From Acetobacteraceae bacterium (GTDB taxonomy: Bacteria > Pseudomonadota > Alphaproteobacteria > Acetobacterales > Acetobacteraceae), in the NCBI GenBank assembly GCA_019237355.1, contig JAFAHH010000277.1, positions 1-5,197 on the forward strand: DNA of 5,197 nucleotides, given 5' to 3'. Position numbers and translations under genes: made by a program. Positions 1-5,102 of the stretch are shown in pieces. The notes beneath the pieces are model-generated. The model worked only from the letters and a program-made list of their open reading frames with translations, was not told the origin of the DNA and did not search any database. Within the stretch, counting starts at the first letter, position 1. Every line of letters starts with the position of its first letter.

Positions 1-19
1 AGATTCCGGGAGCCTTACC

Positions 20-40
20 GGGGCCGCAGTGCGCAGCCCC
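20..40 (-). terminator. possible hairpin terminator after the minus-strand cluster
   Basis: Directly after the TAA stop of the 127-residue gene the minus strand can fold GGGGC / GCCCC, continued by CGC / GCG around an AGT loop, with two unpaired bases (CA) on one side. It sits where a terminator for the three-gene cluster would be expected. There is no run of T after it, so it may instead be an RNA 3' end stabiliser or chance in GC-rich DNA. Confidence 0.3.
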
Positions 41-424
41 TTAAACCAGATCGCGCGGAATCGTCTCCTGCCACTCGCGCCGGCACACGAGGGCATCGGC
101 TGCGAACGCATCCAGTGATGCCTGGATCTCGAAGCTTGTTGCCGTCGCGCGCAAAGTGGCGTGCAGCGCCGTCCGCGCCTCGACCGCGCCACGCACAGTC
201 GTCTCGCACCACTCCGTCTCGGCGCGGGCGCTGAGCGGATCGTCGTCGCGGATGCGGTACTCCATGCAGAATTGCATCTCGATCTCGGTCCTGATCGCTT
301 CGATCCGGACGCGGCTCGGCTCCTCCCGGGCACGCCAGAACCGCTCCTTCGCAGCGATGTCGCGCCCTGTTTCGCGAATTGAATGGCCCTCGCCCAGGAT
401 ACGGGAGGCAGGATCATCGCTCAT
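41..424 (-). CDS. hypothetical protein, third gene of the recombinase-DUF29 cluster
   Basis: A 127-residue protein I do not recognise. It is rich in Arg, Glu and Ala, with no signal peptide or membrane segment, and looks mostly helical and soluble. It has three cysteines (53, 73, 114) and a strongly charged stretch at residues 16-50. The start is well supported: ATG at 424-422 is preceded by GGGAGG (437-432) at 7 bases. Only 15 bases separate it from the stop of the DUF29 gene, so the two are almost certainly on one transcript behind the serine recombinase. That placement suggests an accessory role in the same unit, but nothing in the sequence tells what it does. Opposite-strand frames over the same DNA lack a comparable start site and context, so I take this strand as the coding one. 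Confidence 0.7.
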   Translation of the reverse strand: MSDDPASRILGEGHSIRETGRDIAAKERFWRAREEPSRVRIEAIRTEIEMQFCMEYRIRDDDPLSARAETEWCETTVRGAVEARTALHATLRATATSFEIQASLDAFAADALVCRREWQETIPRDLV

Positions 425-439
425 GCGGGCGCCTCCCGG

Positions 440-907
440 TCAATCGGGCATCCAGGATCCGAGGACTTGGCTTTCATCATATACGAGGCCGGGAAGCTGG
501 TCCGCCGGCTCCCCATGATCGGCAAGGGAAGCCGCCGCAAGCTGCCGAGCCGGCTCGGTTTCCTCATTGACAATGCTGGGCAGCTCTCGACGCAAGCTTG
601 GGCTCGCCTGAAGCAGTTTTTCAATGCGATGCCGCGATCGCCGAATCGTGGAGCGCCATCCGGCACGCGGCTCGATCGCAGGAGAAGCTTGCAGCTTCAT
701 CAGATGCTCGATCACAGTCGCAACGTGGCTTGCCAAGGCCAGCCGTTGGCTCTTGCCCACGTCGTCCAGCTCCTCGGCAATGTTGGCGATATCGGCCTCT
801 GCCAGCCGGCCGGCGCGTAGAAGAGCCGCCTGAACAGCAGCCCAGGCGTAGACATCATCGTCATAGGCAGGACCGGCCCGCGAGGGCTTTAGGATGGCAC
901 TGGGCAT
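440..907 (-). CDS. DUF29 family protein
   Basis: A 155-residue protein with the DUF29 pattern. An N-terminal block at residues 15-73 begins YDDDVYAW, continues with AALLRAGR and AEELDDVGKS, and ends in the helical HVATVIEHLMKLQ. A second block at 83-110 (GWRSTIRRSR, then IEKLLQASPSLR) follows, and the tail has the usual acidic and proline-rich character. The length fits the family, which is all-helical, of unknown function, and often found in many copies in cyanobacteria and some alphaproteobacteria. I prefer ATG at 907-905 to the GTG directly before it, because AGGAGG at 920-915 is 7 bases from the ATG. The stop of the recombinase overlaps this ATG (TGATG), which implies translational coupling. 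It is read with the recombinase and with the small gene at 424-41. A biochemical role cannot be assigned. Confidence 0.87.
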   Translation of the reverse strand: MPSAILKPSRAGPAYDDDVYAWAAVQAALLRAGRLAEADIANIAEELDDVGKSQRLALASHVATVIEHLMKLQASPAIEPRAGWRSTIRRSRHRIEKLLQASPSLRRELPSIVNEETEPARQLAAASLADHGEPADQLPGLVYDESQVLGSWMPD

Positions 908-1497
908 CACGCCGCCTCCTGCATTCCAGCCGCAGCGCTCGCCTCTTTCACCGCCCGGAACACGATCGAGCGGTGAACGCCAAGGGTCGCGGCCGCCTCC
1001 GCGTAGGATTTACCCTCTTCGATCATCCGAACCGCCTCCCGGACTTGGTGGGCTGTCAGCCGATTTGGGCGTCCCACAACCTTGCCGCGCGCCCGGGCGG
1101 CCCGCAAACCGGCATTCACTCGCTCGCGGATGAGTTCGCGCTCAAACTCAGCAATTTGGGCCATGACGCCGAACACCAGCCGTCCCGCCGCCGTCTTCAG
1201 GTCGGCGCCGAGAGTGGTGATGACGATGCGGACGCCGGCCTCGTCCAGCTTCTTGGCGGTCTGGAGCGCGTCCAGAGTGTTGCGACCGAGGCGATCGACC
1301 TTCCAAACCATCAGCGTATCGCCATCGCCGAGCCGCTCGACCAGTTTGGCGAACAGCGGGCGGACTTTAGCGGCACCGGACACCCTCTCAACCACGATGT
1401 GCTCGGCCGGAACACCGGCAGCGGCCAGCGCGTCCTCCTGGAGGGCCGGGTTCTGGTCCTCGGTGCTGACCCTCACGTAACCCCAGATCTGGCCCAT
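907..1497 (-). CDS. serine recombinase, resolvase/invertase family
   Basis: A 196-residue small serine recombinase, which would cut and rejoin DNA at paired recombination sites through a serine-DNA link. The catalytic domain opens with IWGYVRVSTEDQN. By alignment with gamma-delta resolvase (S10, R8, R45, D67, R68, R71) the active-site residues are S11, R9, R46, D68, R69 and R72, the last three in VDRLGR. The long E helix runs at about 110-133 (MAQIAEFERELIRERV). The C-terminal helix-turn-helix follows GRPNRLT at 142-148, with LGVHRSIVFRAV as the recognition part. Everything needed for activity is present and the length is normal. I start at ATG 1497-1495, where GGGAGCGGAAG lies immediately upstream; the frame is open for 48 more codons, but the residues there do not resemble the family. 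On a plasmid such enzymes usually resolve dimers or serve a transposon; no transposase is visible here. It heads the cluster with the DUF29 gene. Confidence 0.94.
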   Translation of the reverse strand: MGQIWGYVRVSTEDQNPALQEDALAAAGVPAEHIVVERVSGAAKVRPLFAKLVERLGDGDTLMVWKVDRLGRNTLDALQTAKKLDEAGVRIVITTLGADLKTAAGRLVFGVMAQIAEFERELIRERVNAGLRAARARGKVVGRPNRLTAHQVREAVRMIEEGKSYAEAAATLGVHRSIVFRAVKEASAAAGMQEAA

Positions 1498-1510
1498 CTT
1501 CCGCTCCCGA

Positions 1511-1532
1511 TTAGAAACATCGTTTAGCGACA
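1511..1532 (-). promoter_or_regulatory. candidate recombinase binding site upstream of its own gene
   Basis: Read on the minus strand this begins TGTCGC, followed by TAAACGATGTTT. AAAC and GTTT form a small dyad around a 3-base centre (1515-1525). A TGTC edge plus an AT-rich dyad centre resembles resolvase subsites, and the same TGTC plus AAACGAT arrangement recurs at 5024-5055. It lies between the candidate promoter and the ribosome site. This is a pattern reading, not a demonstrated site. Confidence 0.3.
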
Positions 1533-1559
1533 TTGAGGAGCGCGGAAATCCGTGGTCAA
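1531..1559 (-). promoter_or_regulatory. candidate promoter of the recombinase cluster
   Basis: On the minus strand TTGACC (1559-1554) is followed after 17 bases by TCAATG (1536-1531). The -35 fits sigma-70 promoters well and the -10 is poor, as is common in alphaproteobacteria. Transcription would begin near 1525, inside the AAACGAT dyad just downstream, which would let the recombinase repress its own promoter. Confidence 0.35.
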
Positions 1560-1576
1560 GGGTTTTGCCTCGCAAA

Positions 1577-1603
1577 CTGTAGATTATGCGGCTTCGCCTG
1601 TAG
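1577..1603. repeat. CTGTAG direct repeat, 21 bases apart
   Basis: CTGTAG occurs at 1577-1582 and again at 1598-1603, a spacing of 21 bases or two helical turns, upstream of the recombinase promoter region. Two half-sites on the same DNA face is the usual layout for a protein binding site. The repeat is short and may be chance. Confidence 0.25.
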
Positions 1604-1699
1604 GGCACACCGCGCGGGATCTTCCGCGGCGCGATCCGCACCGGTTAATTGGCGAACCACTCCAGGGCTTCCCCGAGGGGCCGCAGCAAGTATGCCGAG

Positions 1700-2179
1700 C
1701 TACTCGACTCTTCCGAACGTGAGCATGCCTATGATGTCTTGGCCAGTCCTTGTATATTTTAGTGGCGCTGTTTTGATCGTCAGGTGCTTACCATTGACTT
1801 CAAAGAACCGAGTCTGATCGCTGCCTATCCATTCCGGCTGCCATGAAGCCAAGATGTGATGAATCACTTTGTTCCCTTCGATCCGATAAGTGCCGGCGTA
1901 TCCGCCGATAATTCTATTGTAAAAAGCTATTCGTTCTGCATCGGAAAACATGGCTGCGGCCGGCTTTGGAGTATTGCCGGTCGTCAGAAAGACGACCATG
2001 TGGCCCCCGGGTGAATACTGAATATAGCCAGTCGGGTGATCGCCGAAGGGACGAGTGATCTGTTTTGTATCGAGAAATTGTTGGGAGTAGTCGATCAATT
2101 GCCATGTGCCGACAACTGATGCTGGAGTTTCCGCAGGATTGGCAGTCCAGTTCGCTGCTACAGAAAGAAGCGGCCTCAC
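1700..2179 (-). CDS. lipocalin-like domain protein
   Basis: A 159-residue protein matching the lipocalin-like family (Pfam Lipocalin_5 type). The first strand carries the G-x-W signature in VVGTWQLIDY (22-31). Then come GDHPTGYIQYSPGGHMVVFL (46-65), a central GGYAGTYRIEGNKVIHH (92-108), and a last sheet with DQTRFFEVNGKHLTIKTAP (121-139). Such proteins fold as a small beta barrel; the ligand is usually unknown, and no function can be claimed here. The start is GTG at 2179-2177 with AGGAGG (2189-2184) only 4 bases away. The frame is open a little further up to a TGA but holds no ATG. The N-terminus is too weakly hydrophobic for a clear signal peptide, whereas many relatives are secreted, so a slightly truncated 5' end is possible. 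Base composition is clearly more AT-rich than the neighbours, a sign of separate origin. It is probably a single-gene unit; 200 bases separate it from the recombinase start. Confidence 0.8.
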   Translation of the reverse strand: MRPLLSVAANWTANPAETPASVVGTWQLIDYSQQFLDTKQITRPFGDHPTGYIQYSPGGHMVVFLTTGNTPKPAAAMFSDAERIAFYNRIIGGYAGTYRIEGNKVIHHILASWQPEWIGSDQTRFFEVNGKHLTIKTAPLKYTRTGQDIIGMLTFGRVE

Positions 2180-2259
2180 GATGCCTCCTGATGGCGATCT
2201 CGAAGAGGATGGAATTTCCGATGCGACATCCTCCGGCGAAATGACATCGGGTCAAGACG

Positions 2260-2281
2260 GCGGGCGGTCTATATCGCCCGC
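2260..2281. repeat. inverted repeat with 7-base arms
   Basis: GCGGGCG (2260-2266) and CGCCCGC (2275-2281) are exact reverse complements around the 8-base loop GTCTATAT. No T run follows on either strand, so it is not a standard terminator. The loop side contains GGTCTA, the reverse complement of the TAGACC motif repeated before parA. Confidence 0.4.
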
Positions 2282-2404
2282 ATAACGGCGGATTGGGACT
2301 TGGCCCTTTGCGCTCCTGATTTACTGCGAACCGATCCTGACCTCCCCGGCGCGGGTCAGAGCCTGCATTTGCCGATCTCGATAACCGGATCATCACCAGA
2401 CTCC

Positions 2405-2425
2405 TCACCCTTTCGGGCGGGGTGA
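2405..2425. repeat. inverted repeat TCACCC / GGGTGA
   Basis: Exact 6-base arms at 2405-2410 and 2420-2425 enclose a 9-base loop. There is no T run and no gene directly beside it. It may be an operator-like dyad or chance in GC-rich sequence. Confidence 0.3.
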
Positions 2426-2526
2426 ACGTAATTCCGCAGCCAATTGGGTGTTCTGCCCGGGATATGGCGCGCCTTAAGCGTGCGGAGGCTCCCGCGCGCA
2501 TCCACGCCCGTTACCATACCCGAGCA

Positions 2527-2688
2527 CGACCGTCCGACATGTAGACCGTCCTACACGTAGGTCACCATACGCGGCGACAAGTCGAAAGAGCGGCCAGTAG
2601 ACCTTCCGAATCGGCTAATGGTCTGGCCTTCTAACGACCGCGCCTCCGACGCGCCGAATGGGCCGTCGCACCGAACGATAGACCGGTC
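2527..2688. promoter_or_regulatory. repeat-rich leader of parA: candidate operator/centromere
   Basis: Related 9-base copies occur as CGACCGTCC (2527-2535), AGACCGTCC (2543-2551) and AGACCTTCC (2599-2607). TAGACC stands at 2542-2547, 2598-2603 and 2679-2684, the last inside the exact palindrome GACCGGTC (2681-2688). Two overlapping dyads lie within: TGTAG / CTACA (2540-2544, 2551-2555) and CCTAC / GTAGG (2550-2554, 2557-2561). A third pairs GGCCA..GACC (2592-2603) with GGTCTGGCC (2620-2628). Plasmid partition operons with a ribbon-helix-helix partner usually have short repeats just upstream that serve both as operator and as centromere. Here the repeats lie directly before a parA of that kind. 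The assignment to partition is inference. Confidence 0.45.
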
Positions 2689-2722
2689 GAGGCGTCGCGC
2701 ATGCGACGGGTGGGGAGGAGTC

Positions 2723-3403
2723 ATGTGGATTGTGGCGATGATCAGCCGAAAGGGCGGCGCTGGGAAAACCAGTCTGGCGGTGCACTTGGGGGCGTGCGCA
2801 GAAGGACAGGGGCTGGCGACGGGCATCGTCGATTTGGATCCCCAGGGGACGGCGACGAAGTGGGGCCTCCGGCGGGCTCAAAACGGAGCCAGGACAGGGG
2901 CTGAGGTAGTCTCGGCTCTTCCAGCCAGTCTTCCCAAGCTCCTAACCACGGCGCGAAAATCTGGGGCCCAGCTGATGCTTTTGGACACGGCGCCCCATGC
3001 CGATTCTCTGGCCGTAGATGCGGCAAGAGCGGCGGACTTCATCCTCATCCCTTGTCGTCCCGCGATCGCTGACATCGAGGCAATGGAAGCCAGTGCCGAT
3101 ATTGCCCGGCTAGCCAAACGGCCCTTCGCCGTCGTGCTCAATGCGATCGGAGCCCAAGGGAGCCGTGAAGCCGAGGCGCGGCAGGAACTGCACCGGCTCG
3201 GCCTGGAGCTAGCGCCAGTCGCCCTTGGCCACCGGGTCGCCTATGGCGATGCCATGATCCCAGGGGAGGGTGTTACCGAGCATCGTCCCGGCAGCACCGC
3301 CGCGACTGAACTCCACGCCTTGTTCGAATGGATGTGTCAAAAGCTCGAAGGGTCGATTGGTAGACCCGTCGAAAAGTCGATGGATCGGAAGGTCGCGCAA
3401 TGA
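2723..3403 (+). CDS. parA: ParA-type partition ATPase
   Basis: A 226-residue ParA/MinD-family ATPase that would bind DNA non-specifically in its ATP form and move plasmid copies apart together with a centromere-binding partner. The deviant Walker A motif is KGGAGKT at 10-16 with both lysines (K10, K15). Walker A' is VDLDPQG at 36-42, Walker B is LMLLDTAP at 84-91 with D88, and IPCRPAIADIEA follows at 109-120. There is no N-terminal helix-turn-helix, so it belongs with the short, Ib-like ParAs, in which the partner rather than ParA binds the operator. I choose ATG 2723 because the family begins at this point and GGGGAGG (2712-2718) precedes it. The frame is open 35 codons further upstream, but that part overlaps the repeat region and looks nothing like ParA. 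The next gene overlaps it by ATGA and is the likely partner. Confidence 0.94.
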   Translation: MWIVAMISRKGGAGKTSLAVHLGACAEGQGLATGIVDLDPQGTATKWGLRRAQNGARTGAEVVSALPASLPKLLTTARKSGAQLMLLDTAPHADSLAVDAARAADFILIPCRPAIADIEAMEASADIARLAKRPFAVVLNAIGAQGSREAEARQELHRLGLELAPVALGHRVAYGDAMIPGEGVTEHRPGSTAATELHALFEWMCQKLEGSIGRPVEKSMDRKVAQ

Positions 3404-3675
3404 CGCAGGCCAACAAACGCCCGAGTCTGTTCGGCTCCACCTCTCCGGAGAGGCCACCGCGAGCAGCACAGCCAAATGCGCCAGAAACTCCGGAGGGCGC
3501 GCCGCGCGGCAGGAAGGACCGCGAGGACAAGCGGCAGATCGCCGGGTTCTTCTCCCCGGAATGCGCCAAGCAAATGCGTATTCTAGCAGCGGAGGCGGAC
3601 ACGACCGTTCAGGAGCTGTTGCGGGAGGCCCTCAACCTGATGTTCCAGGGTCGAGGCAAGCCGCCGATCGCCTAA
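3400..3675 (+). CDS. ribbon-helix-helix DNA-binding protein, probable ParA partner
   Basis: A 91-residue protein. Residues 1-40 are proline-rich, charged and probably disordered. Residues 44-84 form a ribbon-helix-helix fold: strand KRQIAGFF (44-51), helix SPECAKQMRILAAEA (52-66), turn, then helix TVQELLREALNLMFQ (69-83). It ends with the GKPPI tail seen in similar plasmid proteins. A basic flexible N-terminus joined to a ribbon-helix-helix domain is the plan of ParG-like centromere-binding proteins, which bind short repeats, repress the operon and stimulate the ParA ATPase. ATG 3400 overlaps the parA stop (ATGA), and GGAAGG (3387-3392) lies 7 bases upstream. The 1:1 coupling with parA supports the partition role. 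An antitoxin-like repressor is the main alternative, but no toxin gene is adjacent. Confidence 0.85.
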   Translation: MTQANKRPSLFGSTSPERPPRAAQPNAPETPEGAPRGRKDREDKRQIAGFFSPECAKQMRILAAEADTTVQELLREALNLMFQGRGKPPIA

Positions 3676-3687
3676 TATCAGGCGATC
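3666..3687 (+). terminator. hairpin spanning the stop codon of the ribbon-helix-helix gene
   Basis: GATCGCCT (3666-3673) and AGGCGATC (3680-3687) are exact 8-base arms around AATATC. The TAA stop lies at the loop edge. No T run follows (TTCGCTC), so it is at best a weak terminator. It could also protect the par mRNA end or be a protein-binding dyad. Confidence 0.4.
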
Positions 3688-3714
3688 TTCGCTCGACGGA
3701 ATTCCGTCTGAACG

Positions 3715-3816
3715 ATGGATTGGGTTTTGCAGCACGATGTGCATCAGGGGCCAGACCTGGCTCCGAACTGGAACCTGGCGCCGACGCAGCCTGCCCTGGC
3801 GTGGTTGCCGCCCTGA
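3715..3816 (+). pseudogene. possible remnant of an SRAP (YedK/HMCES-type) gene
   Basis: The 33-codon frame beginning MDWVLQHD contains PDLAPNWNLAPTQPALA. The PxYN(V/I)AP(T)Q block with a following hydrophobic stretch is a hallmark of SRAP proteins, which shield abasic sites in single-stranded DNA; E. coli YedK has RYNVAPG at this place. After PALA the frame runs into WLPP and a TGA. The neighbouring plus-strand frames stay open to 3860 and 3891 but give no clear continuation. The N-terminal catalytic Cys region (MCGRY-like) is missing, and an in-frame TGA stands just upstream at 3709. If correct, this is a short broken fragment without activity. The call rests on a single motif, so it is tentative. 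Confidence 0.42.
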
Positions 3817-3888
3817 CGAAGCTGACCCCATTGCCCTGGCTACGGCGCGAGGACGGCTGATACGGGCCGGTAGAGAGGAAAAGGGGCA

Positions 3889-4565
3889 ATGATGGGCAAT
3901 CGTGCCAAGCCGTCAGGAGAGCCGCTTACGCCTGTGCAGAGACGCCTGATCCAAGCAACGTCGCTGGACGAAGCACGGGAGCTGCTCTTTCAGCACACCG
4001 TCTTTTGCCAGACCTGCCTGCCTTACCGGGACCCAGGCGACATTCCCGAATGGGAGCGGGTGAATGGCAAAGCGCGCCTCAAAATCATTGCCGGCGAGGC
4101 AATGCACCCCGTGCGTGGCGAATTTGTTCGGGTAGGACTGCCATTCGGCCCCAAGCCAAGGCTGGTAATGGTTCACCTGAACGCTGAGGCATTACGGACG
4201 GGCTCGCCGCTGATCGAGGTTGAGGACAGCCTTTCGGCTTTCGTTCGGCGGCTGAAGCTGGACCCCAAGGGGCGGAATAAGAGCATCATCAAGGACCAGC
4301 TCGCGCGCCTATCCGCATCGTTGATCCGGCTGGGTATGGTGCGCGATGGACATGCGATCACAATCAACACGCAAGTCGTGACGGCATTCGATCTGGGTTC
4401 CCGAAAGACGAGCGGCAACGGATGCTCTGGCCCACATCGGTGCGGTTGTCAGACGAATATTTCCAAAGCCTGACTAAGAGCGCCGTGCCCCTGGATGAGA
4501 CCGCCATTCGCGCGCTGGCACACGGCGGCGCCCTGACGGGCGCAGAAAGCAAGCAAGGGGGCTGA
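3889..4565 (+). pseudogene. repA: RepA-family plasmid replication initiator, frameshifted and truncated
   Basis: The RepA family of alphaproteobacterial plasmids binds the origin and starts replication. Residues 1-169 match it well: CQTCLPYRDPGD (40-51), WERVNGKARL (55-64), VGLPFGPKPRLVMVHLNAEA (82-101), LRTGSPLIEVEDSLSAFVRR (102-121) and the winged-helix part KDQLARLSASLIRLG (135-149). After AFDL (166-169) the frame gives GSRKTSGNG and ends at 4473 with no family likeness. Shifting by one base at 4396 restores WFPKDERQRMLWPTSVRLS and more, to a TGA at 4563-4565. So one base was lost (CTGTGGTTC to CTGGGTTC). Even the restored protein, about 225 residues, lacks the rest of the usual C-terminal domain. 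ATG 3889 or the adjacent ATG 3892 are both possible starts, behind AGAGGAAAAGGGG. Unless frameshifted, the product is probably inactive. The two upstream partition genes are intact. Confidence 0.85.
4396..4565 (+). other. displaced repA tail in the shifted frame
   Basis: From 4398 the frame reads FPKDERQRMLWPTSVRLS, then DEYFQSLTKSAVPLDETAIR, then ALAH, as expected for the continuation of RepA. After ALAH (around 4532) it becomes GGALTGAESKQGG and stops. Intact relatives continue here with a hydrophobic helix segment and considerably more protein, so I place a second lesion or recombination joint at about 4530-4540. Confidence 0.75.
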
Positions 4566-4873
4566 CAACAAGGCGCGGCTCCCGATCCGGGGCTCAGCAC
4601 GCAGTGCCTTTCCTGAGCGCAGCAGAAGCAAAGCGCATTGAAGGATGCGGTCCCGGCAGCCCGTCCCAAACATGCCGTTTCCGGGCCACCAGAAGGCCGG
4701 TGGGCGGCTTGCAGGTCCGGAGGGCAGGCCCGAGGTAGCGGCCAAGCTGGAAAAGCCGCCCAGCGGGCTCAGGAGGCGGCAGAAAAGGGCCTTTGCTGGA
4801 CTCGGGCGTGATCCGCATTCTGATTGCGCCTGCGGCTCAGAGGCGCTCGCTGCAGGCCTCTCCATTGCAAACT
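4566..4873. other. stretch without a convincing gene before the terminator
   Basis: Long open frames exist on both strands, but they lack ribosome sites and family likeness. Their length is what GC-rich DNA gives by chance. One hairpin is visible, GCCGCC / GGCGGC (about 4755-4780). It could be the untranslated end of the repA transcript, a residue of lost repA sequence, or the template of a small RNA ending at the terminator. Confidence 0.45.
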
Positions 4874-4897
4874 GGCCCGCTCCTGGCGGGCCTTTTT
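4874..4897 (+). terminator. rho-independent terminator
   Basis: GGCCCGC (4874-4880) and GCGGGCC (4886-4892) form an exact 7-base GC-rich stem around TCCTG, followed at once by TTTTT (4893-4897). This is the textbook plus-strand layout and the best terminator in the window. It probably ends transcription from the partition/repA direction or from an unseen small RNA. Confidence 0.88.
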
Positions 4898-5023
4898 GCC
4901 GGCAGATCGAATTCCCGGCCGCGGGTCGATTGAAATCGTCCTGGTGTGGCTGCATCCCCTCCGGCATGAGCTCGAAATTGCCGCCGATCGTTGTTGCCCG
5001 GCACCCGAAACTTGGAAACCCCC

Positions 5024-5055
5024 TGTCTCAAAAACGATCGTTAAATGAGAAGACA
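5024..5055. promoter_or_regulatory. extended dyad bounded by TGTC and GACA, possible recombination subsite
   Basis: The centre is the exact palindrome AACGATCGTT (5033-5042). TCTCA (5026-5030) and TGAGA (5046-5050) flank it symmetrically, and the outer edges are TGTC (5024-5027) and GACA (5052-5055). Total length is 32 bases. Resolvase subsites are about 25-34 bases, dyad-like, and often edged by TGTC / GACA. The AAACGAT core and TGTC edge recur upstream of the recombinase at 1511-1532. It may be a site for that enzyme, or an operator of a gene beyond the window. Confidence 0.4.
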
Positions 5056-5102
5056 CAACTCAGCAGGGCAGGTAGGATGTATTCCCAAGCGGCGCAATGT
5101 GA

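Larger units (their letters stand above)
2180..2526. other. stretch without a convincing gene
   Basis: I translated the frames on both strands by eye and found nothing that resembles a known family or has a good start plus ribosome site. One 53-codon minus-strand frame begins with an ATG near 2516, but it has no recognisable features. The structures I can see are two hairpins (2260-2281 and 2405-2425). The stretch separates the lipocalin-like gene from the repeat-rich leader of parA. Confidence 0.5.

Noticed and set aside
598..1527. Long plus-strand open frame of 309 codons opposite the recombinase and DUF29 genes
   Set aside because: It lies antisense to two genes with clear family matches, has no ribosome site, and its product resembles nothing; it is a GC-driven shadow frame.
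907..1641. Transposon carrying the serine recombinase as its resolvase
   Set aside because: No transposase gene, terminal inverted repeats or target duplication are visible in the window.
1914..2501. Minus-strand open frame of 195 codons overlapping the lipocalin-like gene
   Set aside because: It overlaps most of a recognised gene in another frame, and the product is low-complexity and Arg/Ser-rich without family likeness.
2618..2722. N-terminal extension of ParA from an ATG at 2618
   Set aside because: The extra 35 residues do not resemble ParA, no ribosome site precedes 2618, and the DNA is part of the repeat array. ATG 2723 has GGGGAGG.
2722..2735. DnaA-box-like ATGTGGATTG
   Set aside because: It sits in the parA coding start, is imperfect, and stands alone without iterons or an AT-rich stretch, so I do not call an origin.
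3270..3860. Plus-strand open frame of 196 codons across parA, the ribbon-helix-helix gene and the gap
   Set aside because: It is out of frame with two recognised genes and has no family match.
4390..4400. Programmed ribosomal frameshift in repA
   Set aside because: There is no slippery heptamer at CTGGGT and no obvious stimulating structure, and the restored protein is still truncated; a deletion is the simpler reading.
4449..4967. Minus-strand open frame of 172 codons
   Set aside because: It overlaps the displaced repA tail, has no ribosome site, and its composition is typical of a GC shadow.
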